DNA of 23,318 nucleotides from a virus. The notes beneath the pieces were generated by a model that worked only from the letters and a program-made list of their open reading frames with translations, was not told the DNA's origin and did no database searches. Positions 7,798-14,076 of this stretch are shown in pieces. The translations under genes were made by a program, and so were the position numbers. The stretch's first letter is position 1, and every line of letters starts with the position of its first letter. The stretch spans positions 1 to 23,318 of IMG/VR virus record IMGVR_UViG_3300024517_000116; one strand, 5' to 3'.

Positions 7798-7946
7798 TTT
7801 TTCTCATCCTTATACATGTTTGGGTATTCTTTCTTCAGTAGGTCTGTAATCTGTCGGGAAATTGGAACACCTTTAAACTTCTTGGCATCCTTCATAACCT
7901 TATGATCATAAATTTTAATCTTTATTGTGGCATAGTCTTTGTTCAT
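7794..7946 (-). CDS. Ribbon-helix-helix-like DNA-binding protein, first gene of recombination operon
   Basis: 50 residues: a short basic strand (YATIKIKIYD) then two helices with the turn PISRQITDLLKKEYP, the layout of Arc/MetJ/CopG-type RHH proteins, which dimerise and insert the N-terminal strand into DNA. It is the promoter-proximal gene of the minus-strand operon, immediately downstream of the divergent control region carrying repeated AAGGTGTA elements. Autoregulation and control of the opposite early operon is the simplest reading. The RHH call is moderately sure; binding is inferred. Confidence 0.65.
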   Translation of the reverse strand: MNKDYATIKIKIYDHKVMKDAKKFKGVPISRQITDLLKKEYPNMYKDEKK

Positions 7947-7973
7947 CACTTTCCTTTATTTGTCATTAACTTC

Positions 7974-8000
7974 TACACCTTCAATATAACTAAAGGTGTA
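7974..8000. repeat. Operator-like inverted repeat TACACCTT / AAGGTGTA
   Basis: TACACCTT at 7974-7981 and its reverse complement AAGGTGTA at 7993-8000 flank and overlap the -10 region of the minus-strand promoter. A third copy, AAGGTGTA, lies at 8066-8073 in the plus-strand promoter. The extended element AAAGGTGTAAT is identical at 7992-8002 and 8065-8075. Confidence 0.75.
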
Positions 8001-8011
8001 ATCAAATACAA
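7983..8011 (-). promoter_or_regulatory. Promoter of recombination operon
   Basis: On the minus strand, TTGTAT (8006-8011) and TATATT (7983-7988) are separated by exactly 17 bp. The spacer contains the 11-bp element AAAGGTGTAAT (plus-strand reading, 7992-8002). The predicted transcript starts about 30 bases before the RHH start codon at 7946. Confidence 0.7.
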
Positions 8012-8061
8012 GGGTTTAGTATACGATTTAATTAAATTTGTGTATAAATGTGTAATTCATC

Positions 8062-8090
8062 TTGAAAGGTGTAATAAACGGTATTATCAT
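8062..8090 (+). promoter_or_regulatory. Promoter of early plus-strand operon
   Basis: TTGAAA (8062-8067), 17-bp spacer, TATCAT (8085-8090). The AAAGGTGTAAT element (8065-8075) overlaps the -35 end and spacer, so a protein bound there would block RNA polymerase. The first start codon is at 8123, preceded by AGGAAGGA. Confidence 0.65.
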
Positions 8091-8122
8091 AACTACATAA
8101 ACAACGCGAAAGGAAGGAAAAA

Positions 8123-8500
8123 ATGAAGATAGAGAGATTCTTAAAAGAGATTAACGGCAACATCAAAGATTTAGATGATGACCTAAAAGCTGAGTTTGCT
8201 TTAATTAAAGACACTAAAGATTTAAGGAAGTCCGATCTGGATATGAAAAAGGTTTTATGTAAGTCTTTTAGAGTTGGGCAGCAAAATGGATACAAGCATG
8301 TTATCCGTGAATATGAAGAGAATAATTGTCTGATAGAGCTTAAAGAGTCGTTAGAATTATCTGTAAAAAACAAGGAGTTTATCCTAAGCGCTGCTTTTAG
8401 ATTAGACAATGAAGATTCGCAATTTATCAAGATGCAAGAGCAGGGTATGAAATCGAGTTATGAATTTGTAATATATATGTTAGGGAATATCGAACAATGA
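8123..8500 (+). CDS. Hypothetical early protein
   Basis: 125 residues, first gene behind the plus-strand promoter, with a strong AGGAAGGA ribosome-binding site. Highly charged, mostly helical pattern (FLKEINGNIKDLDDDLKAEFALIKDTKDLRKSDLDMKKVL); no membrane segment or recognised motif. Stop overlaps the next start (ATGA). Confidence 0.65.
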   Translation: MKIERFLKEINGNIKDLDDDLKAEFALIKDTKDLRKSDLDMKKVLCKSFRVGQQNGYKHVIREYEENNCLIELKESLELSVKNKEFILSAAFRLDNEDSQFIKMQEQGMKSSYEFVIYMLGNIEQ

Positions 8501-8619
8501 AACAAGGCGAAAAAAGATCAGTAGCATGGGCCGAGTCATTCGCAATCGGCTTATTATTAGGAATCACATTATTATTCACAATGGGTACAATCAGCGCAAT
8601 CATAGGATTTTTCAAATGA
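8497..8619 (+). CDS. Small single-span membrane protein
   Basis: 40 residues: a basic N-terminus (MKQGEKRSVAWAE) then one hydrophobic helix (about 14-38, SFAIGLLLGITLLFTMGTISAIIGFF). Overlaps both neighbours by 4 bases. Function unknown. Confidence 0.6.
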   Translation: MKQGEKRSVAWAESFAIGLLLGITLLFTMGTISAIIGFFK

Positions 8620-8879
8620 CCTACCGCGAAACAATCACCTTTAGTGAAGACAATGACACTTGCATTGAGATTGACGTTGAAATGGCCGTCAACACCTTTC
8701 AGGATCACAACGGCAACCAATGCGTTGAGCTTGGCGAGTGTGTCGAAGTTCATGAAATTATGGTTAATGGCGAAAAATTAAATTGGAGTACTCCAGAGTC
8801 ACGCAAGAAATCAATTAAATTCGCCAACGAATACAATTTTGACTACGAAAAAGTTTACAAGCAACTAAAGGAAGCATGA
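8616..8879 (+). CDS. Hypothetical early protein
   Basis: 87 residues from ATG 8616, chosen because it overlaps the preceding stop (ATGA); an in-frame upstream start would lie inside the membrane-protein gene. N-terminal beta pattern (TYRETITFSEDNDTCIEIDVEMAVNTF), then a helical C-terminus (ESRKKSIKFANEYNFDYEKVYKQLKEA). No family recognised. Confidence 0.65.
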   Translation: MTYRETITFSEDNDTCIEIDVEMAVNTFQDHNGNQCVELGECVEVHEIMVNGEKLNWSTPESRKKSIKFANEYNFDYEKVYKQLKEA

Positions 8880-9067
8880 TGAGCAAAGTACTAATAACCT
8901 GCAAAAGAATACTGGAAATTGAGCCTATGTGTTATGGTGACTGCATAAGCCTTGAGCTGGAAGACATCCTAATCCCTCATGAGAGCCTTGACGCTCTTGC
9001 AAACCTAATCGCCGACATTGATATCGATGCGCTAAAAGAAGTCATCAAGGAGCGTGAGAATGGATAA
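8879..9067 (+). CDS. Small acidic hypothetical protein
   Basis: About 62 residues; the junction ATGATGA offers two adjacent start codons (8876 and 8879), and 8879 follows the better-spaced AAGGAAG. Acidic and helical in its second half (DALANLIADIDIDALKEVIKE). Overlaps the YopX-family gene. No family recognised. Confidence 0.6.
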   Translation: MSKVLITCKRILEIEPMCYGDCISLELEDILIPHESLDALANLIADIDIDALKEVIKERENG

Positions 9068-9509
9068 TATAAAATTTAGAGCAAGAGCAAAGACTATATT
9101 TAATTGTGGTGGCTATAATAAACGGTCGGGAGTAGAGGAGGGCCAATGGGTTTATGGGCATTACTTTGAAGAGCCGCAAGATGGTGATCGTTTATCCTTT
9201 GACTTTGTGCCGCACATAAGAATGCCGTATGGCGACAATTCAGCGGATATAGAAGTTGACCCCCAAACACTCGGCCAGTTCACCGGCCTCAAGGATAAGA
9301 ACGGCATTAAGATACATAAGGGAGATATAGTCAAAGACAAAAACGGCGTAATTTACGAATTAATATGGTCTTATTACTCTTGGATGTTGAATAATGGAGA
9401 TGTTGCGGGGTATTTGCATAATCGAGAGTCGGTGGTACCTAGATGCTCAGCTGTACTTGAAATAATCGGTAATATCTATGAGGATTTTCATTTGATTTCC
9501 AATGACTGA
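9060..9509 (+). CDS. YopX-family protein
   Basis: 149 residues from ATG 9060; GTG 9054 is in frame two codons earlier. Family hallmarks are in order: NIKFRARAK near the N-terminus, QWVYGHYF, the central DPQTLGQFTGLKDKNGIKIHKGDIVKDKNGVIYEL, and the ending VLEIIGNIYED. YopX proteins are common in phage early regions; their biochemical role is not established. The ATG overlaps the stop region of the preceding gene. Confidence 0.85.
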   Translation: MDNIKFRARAKTIFNCGGYNKRSGVEEGQWVYGHYFEEPQDGDRLSFDFVPHIRMPYGDNSADIEVDPQTLGQFTGLKDKNGIKIHKGDIVKDKNGVIYELIWSYYSWMLNNGDVAGYLHNRESVVPRCSAVLEIIGNIYEDFHLISND

Positions 9510-9520
9510 TGCATTATCGT
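9492..9520 (+). promoter_or_regulatory. Weak promoter candidate before HNH gene
   Basis: TTGATT (9492-9497), 17 bp, TATCGT (9515-9520). The -10 is poor and the -35 lies inside the YopX gene end. It would give the mobile HNH gene its own transcript. Confidence 0.25.
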
Positions 9521-9551
9521 GTATAAAACAAGGACAATAAAAGGATATTCT

Positions 9552-10088
9552 ATGGAACCGAAGAATCAAGAAAAATTAATATTCAACAATACTTGTGGGT
9601 GCTTATTTGAAGCAGCCGTTTTGGAGAGAGCCATGTTATGGTGGTCTAGTGGGCGTGTTCTTATGAAAAATAGGAAAATATACATGCATGGAAACTATCC
9701 AGCTGTAAGTATTTTCGATGAAAAGCTCCATATACATAGGTTGATATATTGCTATAAAAACAGAAAGAAATTATTAAGATCAATTCATGTCCATCATAAA
9801 GATGATAATAAACTAAATACCTTAACTGATAATCTTGAGGAGATTAAAGATTCTATTCATATGTCACATCATAACAAAGGAAAGGTTTTATCTAAAGATC
9901 ATAAGGATAAAATAAGTCTGGCGAATAGAAGAAGAAAAGGCATTAAAATGAAGAGTAAATACCCGATGCCAGATCTTGCTGATTATGTAAATCAAGGTTT
10001 ATCAATTAGTGCAATTTCTAAAATATATGGGTGTAGTTGGGACACTGTTAAAAATAGGATCCACGAAACTCCGGAGCTATTAAAATGA
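9552..10088 (+). CDS. HNH endonuclease (probable free-standing homing endonuclease)
   Basis: 178 residues from ATG 9552, chosen because AAGGAT lies 5-6 bases upstream; GTG 9519 is in frame. The HNH core is visible: IHRLIYCYKNRK (His62), then VHHKDDNKLNTLTDNLEEI (His81-His82, Asp84, Asn94) and HMSHHN (His103-His107). The C-terminal part (about 141-171, LADYVNQGLSISAISKIYGCSWDTVKNRI) looks like a helix-turn-helix DNA-recognition module. This is the plan of phage HNH homing enzymes. Unlike its neighbours it does not overlap the gene upstream, consistent with insertion into the operon. Confidence 0.85.
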   Translation: MEPKNQEKLIFNNTCGCLFEAAVLERAMLWWSSGRVLMKNRKIYMHGNYPAVSIFDEKLHIHRLIYCYKNRKKLLRSIHVHHKDDNKLNTLTDNLEEIKDSIHMSHHNKGKVLSKDHKDKISLANRRRKGIKMKSKYPMPDLADYVNQGLSISAISKIYGCSWDTVKNRIHETPELLK

Positions 10089-10339
10089 GCGATAAACTAA
10101 GACGTTCGGAACTTAAAGAAGGCATGCAAAGAGAGTTGCTAAACCTTAATACTAAACTGCTTAAATCAGAAAGTAGCAACAAAGATAAGGACTCAGAGAT
10201 AGAAAGGCTTAGATGCAATCTATGGGAAGTTGAAGCAGCACTAGACTTAAAGAATAGAACTGGCTTCATGGATGTATTTCTACCGGTAACAGTAGCCGCA
10301 CTATTCTTCTTTGTTGGAATGCATTATGGCTCTATATAG
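10085..10339 (+). CDS. Tail-anchored coiled-coil membrane protein
   Basis: 84 residues: a charged helix with heptad-like pattern (about 7-54, SELKEGMQRELLNLNTKLLKSES...DSEIERLRCNLWEVEAAL) followed by one C-terminal hydrophobic segment (61-79, FMDVFLPVTVAALFFFVGM). Start overlaps the HNH stop (ATGA). Function unknown. Confidence 0.65.
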   Translation: MSDKLRRSELKEGMQRELLNLNTKLLKSESSNKDKDSEIERLRCNLWEVEAALDLKNRTGFMDVFLPVTVAALFFFVGMHYGSI

Positions 10340-10523
10340 TAAGAGAATGGAGCTTATTTTTATAATGCCAGAAGACTGTTTATACTCTTTCAACTTTGGT
10401 TTAATAAACTTTGAGCCTATCGAAAATATAGACACTTCTGAATGGTCGAGCTTAGACAAGAAATTAATGTACAGAGCCTTTAAACGGCACAATGAGATAC
10501 ATAGAAAGAGGATGGAAAAATGA
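10326..10523 (+). CDS. Hypothetical early protein
   Basis: 65 residues from ATG 10326 (MALYSKRMELIF...); ATG 10347 just after the preceding stop is an alternative giving 58 residues. Aromatic-rich N-terminal half (DCLYSFNFGLINFEPIEN) and basic helical C-terminus (KKLMYRAFKRHNEIHRKRMEK). No family recognised. Confidence 0.55.
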   Translation: MALYSKRMELIFIMPEDCLYSFNFGLINFEPIENIDTSEWSSLDKKLMYRAFKRHNEIHRKRMEK

Positions 10524-10639
10524 GTAACCCAAAAATAGCGCAGTGCTGTATATGTGGGCATTCGTGGGAACGCGAAATGAATGGATTTCACAGCTGTTCA
10601 AAAATACTTCAACAGAAAGTCGAGCGTCTCGAAAAGGCT
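10505..10639 (+). repeat. Duplicated gene segment, copy A
   Basis: Two blocks are exactly shared with copy B (11439-11588): a 21-base block covering the ribosome-binding site and start codon (10505-10525 versus 11439-11459), and a 25-base block encoding KVERLEKA (10615-10639 versus 11564-11588). Confidence 0.85.
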
Positions 10640-10777
10640 TTGTGGGATGAAAGATATGGATGGTCTATGTGTACGCCTAAAGAGATGGAAAAATATTTGA
10701 ACGATCTTTACGCCGGAAAGTATGACGAATACTTAGACAAGGAACTCGCAGAATGTAAAAGGCAATGGGAAGGATGA
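10520..10777 (+). CDS. Small zinc-ribbon-like protein, paralogue of 11454-11723
   Basis: 85 residues. N-terminal Cys9-x2-Cys12 (QCCICGHSW) with His24-x-Cys26 could bind zinc. The C-terminal half (KVERLEKALWDERYG...YLNDLYAGKYDEYLDKELAECKRQWE) is clearly related to the protein at 11454-11723, and the DNA before both start codons and at the VERLEKA segment is identical. Function unknown; may be dimeric through the KVERLEKA helix. Confidence 0.7.
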   Translation: MSNPKIAQCCICGHSWEREMNGFHSCSKILQQKVERLEKALWDERYGWSMCTPKEMEKYLNDLYAGKYDEYLDKELAECKRQWEG

Positions 10778-10977
10778 AAATTGAAGAAGTAAATATCAAA
10801 TTGTCTCTTACTCCAAGAGAGGTTTATTTAATATCTTATTGCATAGATGAGCTACTAAATATCACTGATGAGTTAGATCTTAAAAGAGGCTTTGATGATG
10901 GCAAGCAAAAAGATTGTGAGAGACTTAGTCTGGAGATGGTAAAATTATTGACGACAATAAAAGGGGAAGAATCATGA
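10774..10977 (+). CDS. Hypothetical early protein
   Basis: 67 residues from ATG 10774, which overlaps the preceding stop by ATGA and has AAGG upstream. Predicted mostly helical (TPREVYLISYCIDELLNITDELDLKRGFDDGKQKDCERLSLEMVKLLTTI). No family recognised. Confidence 0.65.
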   Translation: MKIEEVNIKLSLTPREVYLISYCIDELLNITDELDLKRGFDDGKQKDCERLSLEMVKLLTTIKGEES

Positions 10978-11225
10978 GTGAAGAAATTAAGAAATGCGAA
11001 TGTGGGTACTTCCATATTTACAAAAAATCTTGGGTTCCTTTTGCTAATCCAAAGCCTCTACAATATTTATATAGAGATATATTTTGTGAGGCTTGGGTAA
11101 ATAGATCTTTTTTAGATGAAAGACATGCAAGATTATTTTCAACCAAGACAGTCGCAACAGGAAAGTTCTTTTGGGCAGGCGAATACTGCGATAAGATTGA
11201 GAACATATGCCAACTAAAGGATTAA
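10974..11225 (+). CDS. Hypothetical early protein with N-terminal Cys motif
   Basis: 83 residues. Cys8-x-Cys10 (KCECGYFHIY) near the N-terminus and Cys residues at the C-terminus (EYCDKIENIC) hint at metal binding. Rich in aromatic residues. Overlaps its upstream neighbour by ATGA. No family recognised. Confidence 0.65.
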   Translation: MSEEIKKCECGYFHIYKKSWVPFANPKPLQYLYRDIFCEAWVNRSFLDERHARLFSTKTVATGKFFWAGEYCDKIENICQLKD

Positions 11226-11239
11226 AAAAAGGAAGAGTC

Positions 11240-11425
11240 ATGAGCAAAGAAATTAAGAATATGGAAGACTACGAGTTTTTAGATATGGTCAAAGAGGAGA
11301 TTGAGAGAAGAATTCTAGAGCATGACACTTTCTGTATATCTAGTGATGATTTAGCGTGTCAAGACTATGAAACACGAGCGATAATAAACATTATATCTAT
11401 ACATAAAATATTACTTGAAAACTAG
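11240..11425 (+). CDS. Small hypothetical protein
   Basis: 61 residues from ATG 11240, preceded by AAAGGAAGAG; an in-frame ATG at 11207 would overlap the upstream gene without a good ribosome-binding site. Acidic, helical (NMEDYEFLDMVKEEIERRILEHD) with two cysteines. No family recognised. Confidence 0.6.
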   Translation: MSKEIKNMEDYEFLDMVKEEIERRILEHDTFCISSDDLACQDYETRAIINIISIHKILLEN

Positions 11426-11438
11426 CGATTAAAAATTA

Positions 11439-11588
11439 AAAGAGGATGGAAAAATGAGTGACTATAGTAAATCACATGATTGGAGACTTTTGTGCGAGGA
11501 AACTTTTGCCGGCTTAAATGATTGTCAGCATGAAGCGACAGAGATAATAAATTTCCTAGATAAGAAAGTCGAGCGTCTCGAAAAGGCT
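11439..11588 (+). repeat. Duplicated gene segment, copy B
   Basis: Shares a 21-base start region and a 25-base internal block exactly with 10505-10639. The two copies flank three unrelated small genes, so the duplication is dispersed, not tandem. Confidence 0.85.
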
Positions 11589-11723
11589 ATTTGGGAATAT
11601 GAGCACGAAGAGCACAGCAACTCTCCTAAAGCTATTCAGGAATATCTAGAATCTATCTACACTGGCGAGCATGACGAACGCTTTGACAAGATTATTGAGC
11701 AATGTAAAAAGGACTGGGAATAG
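11454..11723 (+). CDS. Paralogue of the zinc-ribbon-like protein at 10520-10777
   Basis: 89 residues. The C-terminal half matches the earlier protein (KVERLEKAIWEYEHEEHSNSPKAIQEYLESIYTGEHDERFDKIIEQCKKDWE), with the conserved KVERLEKA, YL..Y.G..DE.(F/L)DK and CK..WE positions. The N-terminus has diverged and lost the CxxC/HxC residues. Same ribosome-binding-site block as its paralogue. Last gene before the 11724-11876 control region. Confidence 0.7.
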   Translation: MSDYSKSHDWRLLCEETFAGLNDCQHEATEIINFLDKKVERLEKAIWEYEHEEHSNSPKAIQEYLESIYTGEHDERFDKIIEQCKKDWE

Positions 11724-11751
11724 TTGAAACCCGCCTGAATTAGGTTATATT
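11724..11751 (+). promoter_or_regulatory. Promoter upstream of replication module (distal)
   Basis: TTGAAA (11724-11729), 16-bp spacer, TATATT (11746-11751), beginning right at the stop of the preceding gene. Its spacer includes ACCCGCCT (11729-11736), which recurs as the 5' arm of the terminator at 11800. Confidence 0.6.
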
Positions 11752-11764
11752 TATATATGGCGCT

Positions 11765-11792
11765 TTGAACCGTCATTAAAACAAAGTATTAA
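11765..11792 (+). promoter_or_regulatory. Promoter upstream of replication module (proximal)
   Basis: TTGAAC (11765-11770), 16-bp spacer, TATTAA (11787-11792). Predicted start near 11799-11801, exactly at the beginning of the structured terminator. The region also holds CTTTG (11763-11767) / CAAAG (11782-11786), able to form a hairpin in transcripts from the distal promoter. Confidence 0.45.
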
Positions 11793-11799
11793 AAATTTT

Positions 11800-11863
11800 A
11801 CCCGCCTCTTCAGGGAGCCTTCTAATAGGGCTTGTTCAAAACTGAAGCAGAGCGGGTTTTTTT
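11800..11863 (+). terminator. Structured intrinsic terminator / attenuator before replication genes
   Basis: The outer stem ACCCG (11800-11804) pairs with CGGGT (11853-11857), extended by CTCT (11806-11809) with AGAG (11849-11852) and TCAG (11810-11813) with CTGA (11842-11845). An inner hairpin GAGCC (11815-11819) / GGCTT (11829-11833) sits inside. Seven T follow (11857-11863). It lies between two promoters and the replication genes, so full expression needs readthrough; it could alternatively be the end of a ~60-nt small RNA. Confidence 0.7.
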
Positions 11864-11876
11864 ATGGAGAAATTAC

Positions 11877-12089
11877 ATGTCTAATGCGACAAGAAAACTT
11901 ATGGCGCAAAGTAAGACTATTGGAAGAATCCAAGCAGCCATATGCATCAAAAACAACCTAATGGAAATATTAAACGAATCACCTGATATTGATAAGCCAG
12001 GTTTAGCCAGATCAGTAGCCTTTATACAAGAGCTTTTAGAGAATTGCTCATTCTGGCAAATGATAGAAGATGAGGAGCTTCCTAAATGA
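11877..12089 (+). CDS. Small hypothetical protein preceding the replication initiator
   Basis: 70 residues from ATG 11877, with GGAG 8-11 bases upstream; the in-frame TTG at 11832 lies inside the terminator hairpin and is unlikely. Mostly helical (TRKLMAQSKTIGRIQAAICIKNNLMEIL...ARSVAFIQELLENCSFWQMIEDEELPK). Overlaps the initiator gene by ATGA. No family recognised. Confidence 0.65.
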   Translation: MSNATRKLMAQSKTIGRIQAAICIKNNLMEILNESPDIDKPGLARSVAFIQELLENCSFWQMIEDEELPK

Positions 12090-12790
12090 ATGACGGATGG
12101 ATAAAGCTTCACCGGTCTTTTTTAGATTGGGAGTGGTATGAGTGCCCAAATACAGCAAGGCTATTTATTCATTGCTTATTAAAAGCCAACCACAAAGAAG
12201 GTAGACACAAAGGCGAATTAGTACCAAGAGGAACCTTTTTAACATCATTAGAATTACTATCACAACAGACCAAATTAAGTATTAAGTCTGTGAGGACAGC
12301 TTTAAAACATTTAGAAGAAACTGGCGAGATAGGCACGGAAAGGGCACGGAAGGGGACAAAGATAACTATCTGCAAATACAGCACTTACCAAAGTTCAGCA
12401 ACGGCAGGTGGCACGGAAGAGGGCACGGAAGGGGCAGACGAGGGGCAAGAAGAGGGCACGGAAGGGGCAACTAACAAGAATGAAAAGAAAGAAAAGAAGG
12501 AGAGAGATTTAGAGTTGTTTGAAAAAGCTTGGAAAGAATTTGGCAGATATGGAACAAAAAACAAAGCAAAAGTTTATTGGTTGAAACTTACAGATAATCA
12601 AAGAATTGAAATTGAGGAAGTTATACCAAACTATCTGGATCATATAAAAAGAACTAACTACAATAAGAAGTTTTTCGAAGGATGGATAAATCCAAAAAAT
12701 AAACTTTGGGAAAATACAGCATATAAAAATACAACAGATGGATTAGATAAAAAACCAATGACCGAATTAACTCTTAAGGACATAATGTAA
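12086..12790 (+). CDS. Replication initiator-like protein with winged-helix N-terminus
   Basis: 234 residues. The N-terminal ~100 residues (MNDGWIKLHRSFLDWEWYE...ANHKEGRHKGELVPRGTFLTSLELLSQQTKLSIKSVRTALKHLEETGEI) match the winged-helix replisome-organiser/initiator proteins of phages (typical phrases are WIKLHRS and the GTF-TS-LS-TKLS-VR-AL-L stretch). Residues 103-139 form a low-complexity Gly/Thr/Glu/Lys linker encoded by an iteron array. The C-terminal ~95 residues (FEKAWKEFGRYGTKNKAKVYWLKL...YLDHIKRTNYNKKFFEGWI) resemble helicase-loader-associated domains. It is followed by the DnaB-type helicase gene. It would bind the origin and recruit helicase. Confidence 0.82.
   Translation: MNDGWIKLHRSFLDWEWYECPNTARLFIHCLLKANHKEGRHKGELVPRGTFLTSLELLSQQTKLSIKSVRTALKHLEETGEIGTERARKGTKITICKYSTYQSSATAGGTEEGTEGADEGQEEGTEGATNKNEKKEKKERDLELFEKAWKEFGRYGTKNKAKVYWLKLTDNQRIEIEEVIPNYLDHIKRTNYNKKFFEGWINPKNKLWENTAYKNTTDGLDKKPMTELTLKDIM
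12332..12463 (+). repeat. Iteron array inside the initiator gene (candidate replication origin)
   Basis: Five exact copies of GGCACGGAA start at 12332, 12343, 12410, 12422 and 12455 (spacings 11, 67, 12, 33), with degenerate units at about 12433 and 12444. The array is G-rich against an AT-rich genome and is followed by an A-rich stretch (12472-12560). Lambdoid origins share this layout: iterons within the initiator gene next to an AT-rich unwinding region. Origin function is inferred. Confidence 0.65.
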
Positions 12791-14076
12791 TGGAACTTAC
12801 AGAAAATACAGATTTTTCCCTAATTGGCCTTTTGATTAAAAAGCCTGAAATGCTCGACCATTGCGAACTTATCAGTAATTTTGAAAATCCTTTCAGCGAT
12901 CATAGGCTCAATGCAATCTTCAAAGACATTAAAAAACTTTACACGATGACTGGGGCTTGTGACAGAAGAGAATTAATGAAAATGGGAATTGATAGCCAGA
13001 TAAACCAAGAGTTCTATTTAACTCTTATTAGCTCTTCTGGCTTTGATGTCAATATACAGGGATACATTTCAAACGTCTATAACTCGCATATAAAGCAAAA
13101 GCTCGAAGTTTTGGGACAAGAGCTCATAAATTGCTCTAAAGACGATTTAAACAGCGCTACAGAGTTTTTAACAAGATCCAGAAATATATTGGATGACTTA
13201 GAGAAAAGAAGCGCAGTAACATCAGGGGTAACTTTGCCTGAAGCTTGTAAGCAAGTATTAAACAAAGCCGTTAAAATGGCCGAGGGAGATAATAACGAAT
13301 ACATGGCAACGGGAATATTAGCCATTGATAGAATTATTCACGGCTTAACAACTAAGACGATGTCAGTTATTGGAGCAAGACCAAGTGTCGGCAAATCGGC
13401 TTTAGGTCTTTCGATGATGTCTAACATGTCATCAATGGGAATTGGCTGCGGCTTTATATCGGTTGAAATGTCAGAAGTCGAATGCGTCGAAAGAATTACT
13501 CAGGTTAGAAGCGGTGTTTCAATTTATGAATTTGGCGATGAAAGGCAAGCAAGAAGAATACTTCCAAAATTTACGACTGCTTTGGACGGCATTAAACATT
13601 CGACGAATATGCAGATTGTCAGAACCACCAACAGAAGAATTGGAAATATCAGAAGTATTGCCCGGAAGATGAAAAATCAAGATCCTAATTTAAAAATGAT
13701 CTTTGTCGATTATCTCCAGAAAATAAAAGGCGATGACGGAACCGTAAGCATTCGTGAACAGATAATCGACGTATCGGCAACCTTAACAGATATGGCCACA
13801 GATATGGATGTGCATATTTGCTGTATGGCTCAATTAAACCGAGAAGGTGACGAGCTGCCAAAGATGAAGCATTTGAAAGAATCAGGCTCTATCGAGCAAG
13901 ATGCCCACTATGTGTTTTTACTTCACAGAGAGCTAACAAATGATGAGCCGATTAGTGACGCGATGGTATTTATCGCCAAGAATCGAGGCGGCCAAACAGG
14001 AACAGCGCCGGTTGCTTTCAATAAGAAAACCACTCGTTTCTTCGATAGTTCACACGATTACGCAGAGGAGAGATAA
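12790..14076 (+). CDS. dnaB: DnaB-type replicative helicase
   Basis: 428 residues. The N-terminal part (DFSLIGLLIKKPEMLDHC...HRLNAIFKDIKKLY) matches the DnaB N-terminal domain; a linker leads to a RecA-like core. Walker A is GARPSVGKS (195-203, Lys202); Walker B is MIFVDYLQKI (Asp307). FISVEMS is helicase motif 1a, MAQLNRE motif 3 and FIAKNRGGQTG motif 4. It would unwind the phage replication fork, loaded by the initiator encoded just upstream (1-base overlap at 12790). Confidence 0.93.
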   Translation: MELTENTDFSLIGLLIKKPEMLDHCELISNFENPFSDHRLNAIFKDIKKLYTMTGACDRRELMKMGIDSQINQEFYLTLISSSGFDVNIQGYISNVYNSHIKQKLEVLGQELINCSKDDLNSATEFLTRSRNILDDLEKRSAVTSGVTLPEACKQVLNKAVKMAEGDNNEYMATGILAIDRIIHGLTTKTMSVIGARPSVGKSALGLSMMSNMSSMGIGCGFISVEMSEVECVERITQVRSGVSIYEFGDERQARRILPKFTTALDGIKHSTNMQIVRTTNRRIGNIRSIARKMKNQDPNLKMIFVDYLQKIKGDDGTVSIREQIIDVSATLTDMATDMDVHICCMAQLNREGDELPKMKHLKESGSIEQDAHYVFLLHRELTNDEPISDAMVFIAKNRGGQTGTAPVAFNKKTTRFFDSSHDYAEER

